Shown here: positions 27,075-36,784 of the stretch, piece by piece
Position numbering within the stretch: position 1 is the first letter of the stretch
Layout: every line of letters begins with the position of its first letter
Source: Bacteroidaceae bacterium
GTDB lineage: Bacteria; Bacteroidota; Bacteroidia; Bacteroidales; Bacteroidaceae
Assembly: GCA_017451645.1 (NCBI GenBank)
Contig: JAFTNZ010000012.1
Location: forward strand, 1-64,000
Length of the DNA: 64,000 nt
Reading direction: 5' to 3'
Notes under the pieces: generated by a model
Databases searched by the model: none
Seen by the model: the letters and a program-made list of their open reading frames with translations, nothing else
What the model was told of the DNA's origin: nothing
Translations under genes and position numbers: made by a program

Positions 27075-29807
27075 ATGACTATGAGAAAATTTTTATCTCT
27101 GATGCTGTTGGTGCTTGTTGCCGTAGGCGCAAGTGCTCAAAGCCGTAAGTATTGGGATTTCCGGACGTTGAGTCAGGAGACCATTGACAACCTCGTGGCA
27201 GATCCGGCTACGTGGACTATTACGAACAAGGAGGACGGTACGTTCGACCGTGCTGCTGATGCTAAGAAAATTTCTGGTGAACTGACTGCTAATGGAATGC
27301 CTATTAAAGAACTGCAAGGTCTGACATTTGGTACTGCTGGCTTGAGCAACGGCAACAACTTCATGATAGCCACCAACCGTTTCCGTATGACTCGTAACAA
27401 TATGGAAATCATTTTCCCGAAACTTGCTCCCGGACAGACTGTGACAGTGCGCGGACGTTCGGCCAACTCTACAGCTACCAATCGTGGATTTGCAGGTAAC
27501 GACAACTTGGAGTATATTTCCGGTCCTATTGGAGGTATCTGTATAGGTAATCAGGCTGAAGGGTACGGCAGTGCCGACTATCCGGTAGAGGAAGACGGTA
27601 ACTACACACTGGTGTGGAAAGTGCGCGAAGACCTCGGAACGACCGATTCAGTGGATGTAGTCATCAAAATGGTGACCGGTGGTCTGGATATGGCCGAAAT
27701 CTATATCGACAATGGCAATGAGGATGTGATTGAAGAATCCAAGAAGATTGCTTACCTCTACGACTCTTCGAAGGCCAACTATGCTTTGGACAGCGACCCG
27801 ATGTATGAGATTGTCTATGGCTCGGGCAGCTACGAAGTGGAGGCCATCGACATCAAGGACTTCACATCGGATATGACAGACACTATCAGCGCATTGGAGA
27901 CAAACTACGATGTAGTGATGGTTTCAGAAGGTCCGGCCAGTGGTCACAAGTTTGCTTCTGCACTCAAGGAATTGGTGAACCGTGTGCCGATGATGAACAT
28001 GAAATCGTTCTTCTACAAGAGCGGTGTATGGGGCTGGGGAGCAGGTGAAAATCCGAAACCCGCTACCGGTACGATTGTGTTGAGCCATTATGGTGCTTCG
28101 CACAAGGCATTCAAGTCTTTGGGCTTCTCTGCAGGCGATGAAATCGAACTTTGGGTGGCCGACGGCTACGAGGGAAACATCATCCAAGGCTATTCTGTAA
28201 GTGAGGGAAGCTTCATTAATGCAGACTCTGTGTTGGCAACTATTGGAGACGGCATCAAAGCCATCCACGAACATGGCCGTAGCAACATCTACATGCTCTT
28301 CCCCTTCTCCAGCGATGCAGCAATTGCATACGGCGAAGGCTCTCTCGCACCTGGCGACGACCTTCCCACTTTGGTGACAGCCGTTGTTGACTATCTGGCT
28401 GCCTCCAAGTCAACTGTCCGTCAGGCAAACAAGCCCAGCATTGAGCAGACCAACGGCGACGGTGTGACCACCGTGACCATTTCTACCAACGTGGCCGACG
28501 CTACCATCTACTATACCACCGATGGTTCCGAACCTACAGCTGCCAGTGCAGTCTATACCGAACCTTTGACATTCACCGAACCCGTAGTGTTGAAGGCATA
28601 CGTTTCTGCCGTAGGTTATAATGATTCGGATGTGGCTTCTGCTGAAGTGCTCATCAAGGGCCAGTGGGATGCCCCCACCATCAGTGTCACTCGCAATGCT
28701 GACAACAGTGTGATTACGCTGACTGCTGAAGAGGGTGCCAACATCTACTTCAACTTTGTGGATGGGGCTGACTCCATTTTTGCACAGAAATATACCGAAC
28801 CCATCGTGCTGACATGGCCTGCTACCATTGCAGCCTTTGCTGCCGGTGGTGACAACGTAGATTCAGAACTGGTGAAAGAATACGTGAGCATCAACAGCCT
28901 GACTGCCGAAACTATCCGTCTCGACACCCTGGCTCACTTCGATGCCAATCCGACTGACTGGTTCCTGAACGATACAGAAAATGGTGGAACAGGCGAAGCC
29001 AAGGCTTACTATTTCAATGGCAAGAGTGCATGGGACTACTACTCTACAGAGGTTGACTACACTGAAGAAGTGAAGGATGAGACCGGTGTGGTGGTAGAGA
29101 CTGTAACTCACTACAAACCCGATGCAGCTGCTGCCAGAGTTTACAATCCGTTGAACGAAAACGGTTGGGTCATCAAGTCTGCCGGTCAGGTGCTGACGCT
29201 GGAAGGTACATTGGACACCAATGCCGGTGTGGGCAATGGTGCAACCGGACGTTATGCCGAGACAGCTATCGACGCTATCGACGGTGCTCCCAGCAAGGGT
29301 GCTATCACCTTCGGTAAAAAGATGGATGGAAATCCCTATACCGGAACTATCGAGACTACCGCCAAGTATGCCGGTCCGTTCGACGTGCTGGTTGCTGTAG
29401 GTAATGGTAACAAGAGCGGAAAGTCTGAGATGGAAGTACAGATTTCTGCTGATGGTGCCACTTGGACTACTTTGGGCAGCCTCAATCTGGCCGACACTCA
29501 GCGTTACTACAAGAAGACCCGTCTGGTATATAACGAGACTGCAGAAGTTTACGTGCGTGTAGCCCATGTAGGCGGAGGTACCAGCGCTCAGGTCTATGAC
29601 ATCTTCATCTACAACAACGGTGAATACTCTAAGGAATATACTCCCGAAGTCATCGACCAGCCTACAGTGGCAGGTGCTGAGGTAGTAGGTGTACAGATCT
29701 ATAACCTCTCAGGCGTTCAGCAGAACGGATTGGGTAAGGGCTTGAACATTGTTCGTCGCGTTTACTCAAACGGTACAGTTGAAGTACTGAAGGTGATGGG
29801 CAAGTAA
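27075..29807 (+). CDS. Large secreted protein with chitobiase-C-like and sorting-signal-like C-terminus (paralogue 1)
   Basis: 910 aa with a signal peptide (about residues 1-22, 'LLVLVAVGASAQ'). The N-terminal about 220 residues are a beta-rich unit. Residues about 225-450 look like an alternating alpha/beta domain ('KKIAYLYDSS', 'YEVEAIDIKDF', 'YDVVMVSEGP'), possibly ThuA/flavodoxin-like. A CHB_HEX_C-type repeat follows near 475-530 ('ATIYYTTDGSEPT'). Another beta domain precedes a C-terminal 'VQIYNLSGVQQNG...NIVRRV' module resembling Bacteroidetes sorting domains. The next gene is a close paralogue. No catalytic site was recognised; a glycan-binding or structural role is plausible only from context. 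Confidence 0.75.
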   Translation: MTMRKFLSLMLLVLVAVGASAQSRKYWDFRTLSQETIDNLVADPATWTITNKEDGTFDRAADAKKISGELTANGMPIKELQGLTFGTAGLSNGNNFMIATNRFRMTRNNMEIIFPKLAPGQTVTVRGRSANSTATNRGFAGNDNLEYISGPIGGICIGNQAEGYGSADYPVEEDGNYTLVWKVREDLGTTDSVDVVIKMVTGGLDMAEIYIDNGNEDVIEESKKIAYLYDSSKANYALDSDPMYEIVYGSGSYEVEAIDIKDFTSDMTDTISALETNYDVVMVSEGPASGHKFASALKELVNRVPMMNMKSFFYKSGVWGWGAGENPKPATGTIVLSHYGASHKAFKSLGFSAGDEIELWVADGYEGNIIQGYSVSEGSFINADSVLATIGDGIKAIHEHGRSNIYMLFPFSSDAAIAYGEGSLAPGDDLPTLVTAVVDYLAASKSTVRQANKPSIEQTNGDGVTTVTISTNVADATIYYTTDGSEPTAASAVYTEPLTFTEPVVLKAYVSAVGYNDSDVASAEVLIKGQWDAPTISVTRNADNSVITLTAEEGANIYFNFVDGADSIFAQKYTEPIVLTWPATIAAFAAGGDNVDSELVKEYVSINSLTAETIRLDTLAHFDANPTDWFLNDTENGGTGEAKAYYFNGKSAWDYYSTEVDYTEEVKDETGVVVETVTHYKPDAAAARVYNPLNENGWVIKSAGQVLTLEGTLDTNAGVGNGATGRYAETAIDAIDGAPSKGAITFGKKMDGNPYTGTIETTAKYAGPFDVLVAVGNGNKSGKSEMEVQISADGATWTTLGSLNLADTQRYYKKTRLVYNETAEVYVRVAHVGGGTSAQVYDIFIYNNGEYSKEYTPEVIDQPTVAGAEVVGVQIYNLSGVQQNGLGKGLNIVRRVYSNGTVEVLKVMGK

Positions 29808-29825
29808 ACTGTGCCCGAGCGGACT

Positions 29826-29873
29826 TTTGTCATTCTGGACATCGTCGGCACCGACGATGTCCAGAATGACAAA
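29826..29873. terminator. Perfect 23-bp hairpin between the two paralogues
   Basis: Arms 29826-29848 and 29851-29873 are exact complements with only CA between them. The hairpin lies 19 bp after the first paralogue's stop and 49 bp before the second start. It has no trailing T run, so it may cap the upstream mRNA or reduce read-through rather than terminate fully. Confidence 0.6.
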
Positions 29874-29922
29874 GCCGTACTTGGAAGCGACACGTATTGT
29901 TTAATTTTAAAATAGTATCAAA

Positions 29923-32682
29923 ATGAAGAAACTTTTACTTTCTGCACTGGCTCTGGCGATGACCATGGGCGTGAGTGCACAACGGTGGGACTTCACCAAT
30001 TGGAGCGATGAGACTGTCGCCAATCTGAAGGCTGTGAATCCTACGAACACCGAATGGTCGGACATCGAGAAGGCTGCCGATTCGGCTCCTACAGACATTT
30101 CCAAAGAAAACTGCTTCTGGCAGGTGGTGGCTTCTGGCTCCGATGGTATCACCCTTGCGGCCAATGGAGTGAACATCAAAGAGACTGAAGGGCTGATTTT
30201 TACCAACACTTCAGCCCGCTCGTTGGCTATTGCCGTAAACTATCCCGAGACCTCTTTGGGAGCTTACAATGGTCCTTCTTACCTGTGGTTGGGTAGCAAG
30301 AACCAGAATTATATCGTCATTCCCAACGTGGAACCGGGTACGGAAATCAAGATAGGCCTGGAGTCGCACAAGCCGGCTGAGGCTCGTGGTGTGGAACTCT
30401 ATGTAGGCCGTGGCAACAGCGGTACGAAGCTGTTGGCTCCTGATGGTAGCACTGTGGCTACTCCCACTACTTACGAGGATCAGGTGTGGTTGCTCCCTGA
30501 AGAGCTGACTGACACTCCGAACGAAGATGGAACATACGATGTGACCATCCGTAACACCAACGGTTGTCACCTCTACTATATTCAGGTTGGTGATGACGAA
30601 GGTGCCGTGGAAGAGGCCAAGAAGATTGCTTATCTCCACGATTCCTCGAACTCCGATATTGAAAATGACCCCATTTTTGAAGTTATCAACGGTTCGGGCA
30701 GCTACGAAGTGGAAGCCATCGACATCAAGGACTTTACATCGGATATGACGGATACCATCAGTGCATTGGAGACCAACTACGATTTGGTGGTGGTGACTGA
30801 AAGCCCTGCCAGCGGTCATAAGTTTGCCTCTGCACTCAAGGGAATGGTGAACCGTGTGCCGATGATGAACCTGAAATCGTTCTTCTACAAGAGTGGTGTA
30901 TGGGGCTGGGGAGCCGGTGTCAATCCGACATCTACCGGTATCATCATGTTGACTGAAGCCGGTGCCAACCACAAAGTGTTCGGTTCATTGGGCTACGGTG
31001 TAGGCGATGAAATCGAACTTTGGATAGCTGATGGCTACGAAAAGAATATCATTCAGGGTTATAGTGTTGCAGAAGGCAGCCTGATTGCCGAAGACGACGT
31101 ATTGGCCACTGTAGGCGATGGTATCAATGCCATCCACGAGCACGGTTCAAGCAACAAGTATATGCTCTTCCCCTTCTCAAACGATGCAGCTCTTGCTTAC
31201 GGAGCCGGAACGCTTGCTCCTGGTGACGACCTCCCCGCTCTGGTAACTGCTATCGTGGATTATCTGGCTGACTCCAAGTCAAAGGTTCGTCAGGCTGTGA
31301 AACCCACTATCAACCAGACTTATGGTGATGGTGTGACTACGGTGGAAATCACTACCGGAATCGAAGGTGCTGTCATCTACTACACCATCGATGGTTCAGA
31401 ACCTACAACTGCCAGCCCTGTCTATACTAAGGCGTTGACTTTCACAGAGCCTGCTGTAGTGAAGGCTTACATTGCAGCTCCGGGATACAACGACTCTGAG
31501 GTGTCTTCGGCTGAAATCCTTATCAAGAGCCAGTGGGCTGCTCCGACTATCACACTGGAACGTTATGCTGACAGCACCATCGTCAAATTGGAGGGTGCTG
31601 CAGAGGGTGCCAACATCTACTTCAATTTCGTAGGTGGAACAGATGCCGCTACTTCACAGGCATACACCGGACCCGTCAAACTGATTTGGCCGGGCACTAT
31701 CACTGCTTTTGTTTCAGGCGGTGACAATGTAGATTCTGAAATCGTTTCAGAGTATGTATCTATCAACAGCCTGACTGCTGAAACCATCCGCCTCGACACC
31801 ATTGCCCACTTCGATGCCAATCCGACTGACTGGTTCTTGAATGATACAGAAAACGGCGGATCAGGTGAAGCTAAGGCTTATTATTTCAATGGCAAGAGTG
31901 CATGGAACTATTACGGTACAGAAGTTGACTATACTGAGCCGGCCAAGGATGAAGAGGGTAATTTGATTCCTGATTCAGTGATCACTTACTACAAGCCCGA
32001 TCCTGCAGCCGTGAAGGTATTCAATCCGCTGAACGAGAACGGCTGGGTCATCAAGTCTGCCGGTCAGGTATTGACACTGGAAGGCACATTGGATACTCAG
32101 ATTGGTGTAGGTAACGATGCAGCCAATCGTTTTGCAGAAGAGGCCATTGACGCTATCGAAGGTGCACCTTCAAAGAGTGCCATCACATTTGGTGGAAAGA
32201 TGAGCGGTGAACCTTATACTGCTACTATCGAGACCACGGGCAAGTATGCTGCTCCGTTCGATGTGTTGGTAATGGCCGGTAATGGCGATGGCGGTGCCAT
32301 CAATATGAATATTGAGGTAAGTGCTGACGGTACTACTTGGACCAAGATTGGTGATGTAAACTTTGCCGGAACCAAGCGCTATTGGAAGAGAACCCGTGTG
32401 GCTTACAACGAACCCGGTGAGGTATATGTACGTGTGGCTCATGTAGGTGGCAAGACCAAGGCACAGGTTTACGACATCGTGTTGTTCAACAACGGAGAAA
32501 TCTCTAAGGAGTATGCTCCTACTGCCATCGACCTGCCTACAGTGGCCGGTGCTGAAGTTGTGGGTGTACAAATCTATAACCTCTCAGGCGTTCAGCAGAA
32601 CGGATTGGGTAAGGGCTTGAACATTGTTCGCCGCGTTTACTCAAACGGTGCAGTTGAAGTGCTGAAGGTAATGGGCAAGTAA
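29923..32682 (+). CDS. Large secreted protein, tandem paralogue 2
   Basis: 919 aa, signal peptide about residues 1-19 ('LLSALALAMTMGVSAQ'). From about residue 225 it follows the preceding protein closely: the same alpha/beta unit ('YEVEAIDIKDFTSDMTDTIS'), the same chitobiase-C-type repeat ('AVIYYTIDGSEPTT'), the shared 'AHFDANPTDWFLNDTENGG' segment and an almost identical C-terminal module. The first about 200 residues are clearly diverged, suggesting different ligands. The last about 100 bp of the two genes differ at only about four positions, much closer than the middle. Function unknown; probably a secreted or surface accessory of the pectin locus. Confidence 0.75.
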   Translation: MKKLLLSALALAMTMGVSAQRWDFTNWSDETVANLKAVNPTNTEWSDIEKAADSAPTDISKENCFWQVVASGSDGITLAANGVNIKETEGLIFTNTSARSLAIAVNYPETSLGAYNGPSYLWLGSKNQNYIVIPNVEPGTEIKIGLESHKPAEARGVELYVGRGNSGTKLLAPDGSTVATPTTYEDQVWLLPEELTDTPNEDGTYDVTIRNTNGCHLYYIQVGDDEGAVEEAKKIAYLHDSSNSDIENDPIFEVINGSGSYEVEAIDIKDFTSDMTDTISALETNYDLVVVTESPASGHKFASALKGMVNRVPMMNLKSFFYKSGVWGWGAGVNPTSTGIIMLTEAGANHKVFGSLGYGVGDEIELWIADGYEKNIIQGYSVAEGSLIAEDDVLATVGDGINAIHEHGSSNKYMLFPFSNDAALAYGAGTLAPGDDLPALVTAIVDYLADSKSKVRQAVKPTINQTYGDGVTTVEITTGIEGAVIYYTIDGSEPTTASPVYTKALTFTEPAVVKAYIAAPGYNDSEVSSAEILIKSQWAAPTITLERYADSTIVKLEGAAEGANIYFNFVGGTDAATSQAYTGPVKLIWPGTITAFVSGGDNVDSEIVSEYVSINSLTAETIRLDTIAHFDANPTDWFLNDTENGGSGEAKAYYFNGKSAWNYYGTEVDYTEPAKDEEGNLIPDSVITYYKPDPAAVKVFNPLNENGWVIKSAGQVLTLEGTLDTQIGVGNDAANRFAEEAIDAIEGAPSKSAITFGGKMSGEPYTATIETTGKYAAPFDVLVMAGNGDGGAINMNIEVSADGTTWTKIGDVNFAGTKRYWKRTRVAYNEPGEVYVRVAHVGGKTKAQVYDIVLFNNGEISKEYAPTAIDLPTVAGAEVVGVQIYNLSGVQQNGLGKGLNIVRRVYSNGAVEVLKVMGK

Positions 32683-33050
32683 AAAAACTCCCCTCCGCTT
32701 CTGCCTGTATCCCTTAAAATAAGGGAGAGGGGCAGGCGGAGGGGGTTCCTCTATCATCATTGAAAAACGCATCAAGACACTCTCTCCCCGAAGAAAACAG
32801 CTACTCCCCCGGAAAATGAGATTATGCGCAATCCCGTGGCGCGTCATCCAAAGACAGAAAGACGGCATTCAAAAAAGAGACAAAGACAGAAGCCACGAAA
32901 AAAGTAATATATACTGCAAGTGACAGTGAAGTGTATATCCGTGGCCGATTGAATATATATTGAAATAGGAAAGAAGATATACTGACTTTGAAAGACAGAG
33001 TGCAAAACTTCAGAAGACAAAGACAAAAAGATAAAACTAAAAATGTACGT
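32683..33050. other. Intergenic region with large imperfect hairpin
   Basis: A GC-rich hairpin spans 32690-32744 (outer arms CCCCTCCGC and GCGGAGGGG; inner CCCTTA/TAAGGG). It follows seven A residues and lacks a T tail on the plus strand. The remaining about 300 bp hold no recognisable gene and no full promoter; TGACTTTG at 32983-32990 is a near match to a -7 box 60 bp before the lyase start. Confidence 0.5.
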
Positions 33051-36000
33051 ATGAAAAAAACTCTACTGACGACGATGTTGCTTGGTGGAAGCCTTGCAAT
33101 GGCACAAGCCCAGCAATTGGCATTTCCCGGAGCCGAAGGTTTCGGTAAGTATGCTGTAGGTGGCCGTAATGGTTCGGTCTATCATGTGACAAACCTGAAC
33201 GACAGTGGTGCCGGTTCGCTACGCGATGCCGTGAGCAAGTCAAACCGTATCATTGTGTTTGATGTGGCCGGTGTCATCAAATTGGAGAGCCGTCTGGTGT
33301 TCAAGAACAACCTGTATGTAGCCGGACAGACTGCTCCGGGTGAAGGTATCACAGTGTATGGTAACGGAGTCTCCTTCTCAGGAGCCAACAACACGATTGT
33401 GCGTTATCTCCGTTTCCGCATGGGAGTAGGCGGTGATTCGGGCAAGGATGCTGCCGGTGTGTCAAACGGAACAGACATGATATTCGACCACCTCTCCGTA
33501 TCGTGGGGTAGGGATGAGACCTTCTCTATAAGTCCTGATGGAAAAGGAGACTTGAAGAACATCACCATCCAGAACTCCATCATAGCCCAAGGGTTGCAGA
33601 CACACTGTGCCGGCGGATTGGTGCAGGCTGACAACATCACCCTCTATCGTAACCTCTATGTGGATAATGATACCCGAAATGCCAAGATTAAGGGGAAGAA
33701 CCAATATGTGAACAACATTGTCTATAACTGGGCAAGCGGTTGCTTCATCATGGGTGGCGATTCAGAAGGAACGCACTATGCCAATGCACAAAGCAACCTT
33801 TTCATCAATGGACCCAGTGGAGGAGGTAATGCTTTTGGCGGAGCAAACTCAGACTTTCACATTTATGCTACGGACAACTGGCAGGACAAGGACAAGGACG
33901 GAACGTTTGACCCTTACGAAATTCCGAAGAGTGAATACACAGGAGGTCCTACATTCATGACCTCTCCGATGGAATCCTACGACTTGCCTATTGTAGCTGG
34001 AAATACGCTGTTGGAGGAATCTTTGCCCACTGTGGGAGCTTCGTTGCCCTACCGTGACTACGCCGACTGGTATGTGTTGAATGAAGTGAAGTCGCTCGGT
34101 AAGAAAGGTGGTTTTATCTCTCGTGAGGAGAGTCTTCCTTTCGGTGCTCCAACCTCTTGGAGTCTTTGGGGAGGCAATAAAAAGGCCGATACCGATGGCG
34201 ACGGTATGCCTGATGAATGGGAGAGTGCCAACGGTACAGACCCTGCCAAGGACGATGCCATGACTATCGCTGACAACGGCTATGCCAACATCGAGAACTA
34301 CATCAACAGCATCACCGTGGCAGACCGCGAGGCCTATCTGCGCAAACTGATTTGTCTGGAACTGACCACTCAGACACAGGATGCACTCACATTCTCGTGG
34401 TGTAACTACACAGATGGAGAGACAGGTGTCAGTGTTGAACTGCTGCAGGACGGTGAATTCAAGGAAATAGCCCGTTTGGGAGCAGATGCTGAAAGCTACA
34501 AACTGGAAGGATTGGAACCGGAGACTGCTTATACTGTCCGCCTGCGTGCATTCGACGATAACGGCAATTACTCTGAATATTCAGATGAACTGACCATGAA
34601 GACCAAACCGTTGGCAGTAGAGATGGTGGACGTGGAAAACTATGTGGCAGACTACAGTTGGGCTGTGGAGGCCGGAAACTGGGATGTGGCTACAGGTAAC
34701 TGGTATGATGTCAATGAGATAGAGGGAAATTATGAAGATAATTCCAAAGTGCTCTTCCAACCGACCGGAACCGCTTATGTGACATTGAATGAAACTGTTT
34801 CTCCGGCTTCTGTGGTAGTCGGTGGTGCTGATTCCACCATCATTAGCGGTACGGGAGCCATTGCCGGTGCAACATCAGTAAACAAGACAGGTGAAGGGGT
34901 GCTGGTGCTCAATACCATGAACAGTTATACCGGGCAGACGGTGTTGCACGAAGGAACCATCGAATTCAATTCTTTGGCCAACGGAGGTGTAAACAGTGCT
35001 ATCGGTGCCTCTTCTGAATTTGCCCAGAACTGGATTTGGAACGGTGGAACATGGAAATATACAGGTAACAATGCCACCACCAACCGTCAGGCTTTGGCAT
35101 ACGAACAGACAGAGTTCAATATTGCTAATGGAGCAACAATCAAGACTGACGGACACATCGAGGGTGTGGGAGGTCTTACACTGAGCGGTAACGGACAGTT
35201 GACAGTGAACACCACCAAGTTCTTCCAATACGAAGGACCCACTATTCTGCGAGGTGGTGCACTCAATTTGAGTTCGGTGGATGTTTCCAAAGCCGGAATC
35301 GGAAAGTCTTCCAAACTGGTATTTGCCGGCGGTACGCTGACCACCAAAGGAGAAAACAGTAACTACGAGACTTACAGCTTCCCCATTGAAGTGCAGGAGG
35401 GAACGACTTCGATATTCGCTCCCCACCGCAACTGCTACATCAAGAGCAAGGTGACCGGTAACGGAACGTTGCAGCTGAACATCCCTTATCTGAGAGAATA
35501 CATCCAGGGAGACTGGAGCGGCTTTACCGGACGGCTGATTGCCAAGGGTGTGAACAGCAATAATTCTGAAGGTTCGCTCTTCCTGCTCAACGAAAGCAAA
35601 ATCAGCATTCCCAATGGTGTGGTAGAGCTGAAGGGCAATGCCCACATGGCTGGTTGGAGCACCAATTGTGAATTCGAAATTGGCGGTATATCAGGCGATG
35701 CCGGCACTTACATCCGTGGCTCCAGCAAGAATACTGCAGGATTCACCTGCAAGTGGACTGTGGGTGGAGCCAATACGGACGAGACTTTCCGTGGTATCAT
35801 CAACAACTTGTCAAGCAGCAGCACCCGTGAAGGAACCGTGTCTATTGTGAAGAAAGGTAGCGGTGACTGGCGTTTGACGGGAAACAACGTATATAAAGGT
35901 ACTACAACCATCAATGGCGGTCGTCTGATTGTCAACGGTACCCACACCGGGACGGGGGCTGTCACAGTGAACAATGGCGGTACGTTGTCCGGTTATGGAA

Positions 36001-36641
36001 CACTGCCCGGCAAGGTAACAGTGAAGAGTGGCGGTATTGTATCTCCTGGTGACACGTTGGTAAAGACATCCTTCACGTTGAAGTTGAAGGGCGGTCTGTC
36101 AATGGAAAAGGGAGCTGTCATTTCCATGCCAGTCGAAGTCTCTTCATCCGGTTCGGCCACTGTCTGCAAATTGGTTGTCACCGGTATGATGGCTCTGAAC
36201 GGAGTGACGTTGAATCTCGACTTTGCCGGCGGACAAGAGAACATTATCGAGGGTACCAGCTTCTATCTGTTCAATATGGCTAACGTGAGCAGTGTCATCG
36301 GTGATGGCATTGTTGCCATCGAGCCGGCAGTTCCGGGCGAAGGATTGGCATGGGATACATCCAACCTGCTGACGACCGGTCGATTGAATGTAGTAGCTGC
36401 GACCTCTATCGGAGAAAATGTGGCAGAGAATGTGTCTGTATGGCCCTTGACCGTCAGCAACGATTTGCATGTGAAGGCTCCGGAGCACACACAGGTGACG
36501 GTGTATAATCTGGTAGGCAATGTGGTAGCCACTACCACTGTGGCGGGTGACGAAGCTGTCATCAATATGTCAGCCTGTCCGGCAAACCTCTACCTGGTGA
36601 AAGTCGGCGATGGCAAAGTGTATCGTGTAGTGAAGAAATGA
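33051..36641 (+). CDS. Multidomain secreted pectate lyase with PATR repeats and sorting domain
   Basis: 1196 aa; the ATG at 33051 begins a good signal peptide ('LLTTMLLGGSLAMAQAQ'), so the in-frame ATG at 32988 is rejected. Residues about 22-330 are a pectate-lyase beta-helix ('FPGAEGFGKYAVGGRNG', 'NDSGAGSLRDAV', 'NNTIVRYLRFRMG', 'DHLSVSWGRDE'). A Ca-binding TSP3-like segment 'DTDGDGMPDEWE' comes next, then a fibronectin III-like domain (about 460-545). Passenger-associated repeats (about 600-1020) include 'TGEGVLVLNTMNSYTGQT' and 'GSGDWRLTGNNVYKGTT'. A terminal type-9-like sorting domain ends '...NLYLVKVGDGKVYRVVKK'. It would cleave homogalacturonan-type pectin outside the cell. Confidence 0.88.
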   Translation: MKKTLLTTMLLGGSLAMAQAQQLAFPGAEGFGKYAVGGRNGSVYHVTNLNDSGAGSLRDAVSKSNRIIVFDVAGVIKLESRLVFKNNLYVAGQTAPGEGITVYGNGVSFSGANNTIVRYLRFRMGVGGDSGKDAAGVSNGTDMIFDHLSVSWGRDETFSISPDGKGDLKNITIQNSIIAQGLQTHCAGGLVQADNITLYRNLYVDNDTRNAKIKGKNQYVNNIVYNWASGCFIMGGDSEGTHYANAQSNLFINGPSGGGNAFGGANSDFHIYATDNWQDKDKDGTFDPYEIPKSEYTGGPTFMTSPMESYDLPIVAGNTLLEESLPTVGASLPYRDYADWYVLNEVKSLGKKGGFISREESLPFGAPTSWSLWGGNKKADTDGDGMPDEWESANGTDPAKDDAMTIADNGYANIENYINSITVADREAYLRKLICLELTTQTQDALTFSWCNYTDGETGVSVELLQDGEFKEIARLGADAESYKLEGLEPETAYTVRLRAFDDNGNYSEYSDELTMKTKPLAVEMVDVENYVADYSWAVEAGNWDVATGNWYDVNEIEGNYEDNSKVLFQPTGTAYVTLNETVSPASVVVGGADSTIISGTGAIAGATSVNKTGEGVLVLNTMNSYTGQTVLHEGTIEFNSLANGGVNSAIGASSEFAQNWIWNGGTWKYTGNNATTNRQALAYEQTEFNIANGATIKTDGHIEGVGGLTLSGNGQLTVNTTKFFQYEGPTILRGGALNLSSVDVSKAGIGKSSKLVFAGGTLTTKGENSNYETYSFPIEVQEGTTSIFAPHRNCYIKSKVTGNGTLQLNIPYLREYIQGDWSGFTGRLIAKGVNSNNSEGSLFLLNESKISIPNGVVELKGNAHMAGWSTNCEFEIGGISGDAGTYIRGSSKNTAGFTCKWTVGGANTDETFRGIINNLSSSSTREGTVSIVKKGSGDWRLTGNNVYKGTTTINGGRLIVNGTHTGTGAVTVNNGGTLSGYGTLPGKVTVKSGGIVSPGDTLVKTSFTLKLKGGLSMEKGAVISMPVEVSSSGSATVCKLVVTGMMALNGVTLNLDFAGGQENIIEGTSFYLFNMANVSSVIGDGIVAIEPAVPGEGLAWDTSNLLTTGRLNVVAATSIGENVAENVSVWPLTVSNDLHVKAPEHTQVTVYNLVGNVVATTTVAGDEAVINMSACPANLYLVKVGDGKVYRVVKK

Positions 36642-36784
36642 ATATAGAGAACAAGTAATAATGAGGCCGTACTCCCTTCCGTCAGCAGTAGCTGAAGATG
36701 AATTTGGGGATAGTGATTCCCGCAGTCGGTATGCTTCCTGATGGGATGGAGTATGGCTCGAAAGAACAATAAAATACAGAGAGA

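Noticed and set aside
33051-36641. Type V autotransporter
   Set aside because: Passenger-type repeats are present but there is no C-terminal beta-barrel; the protein ends in a sorting-domain-like module.
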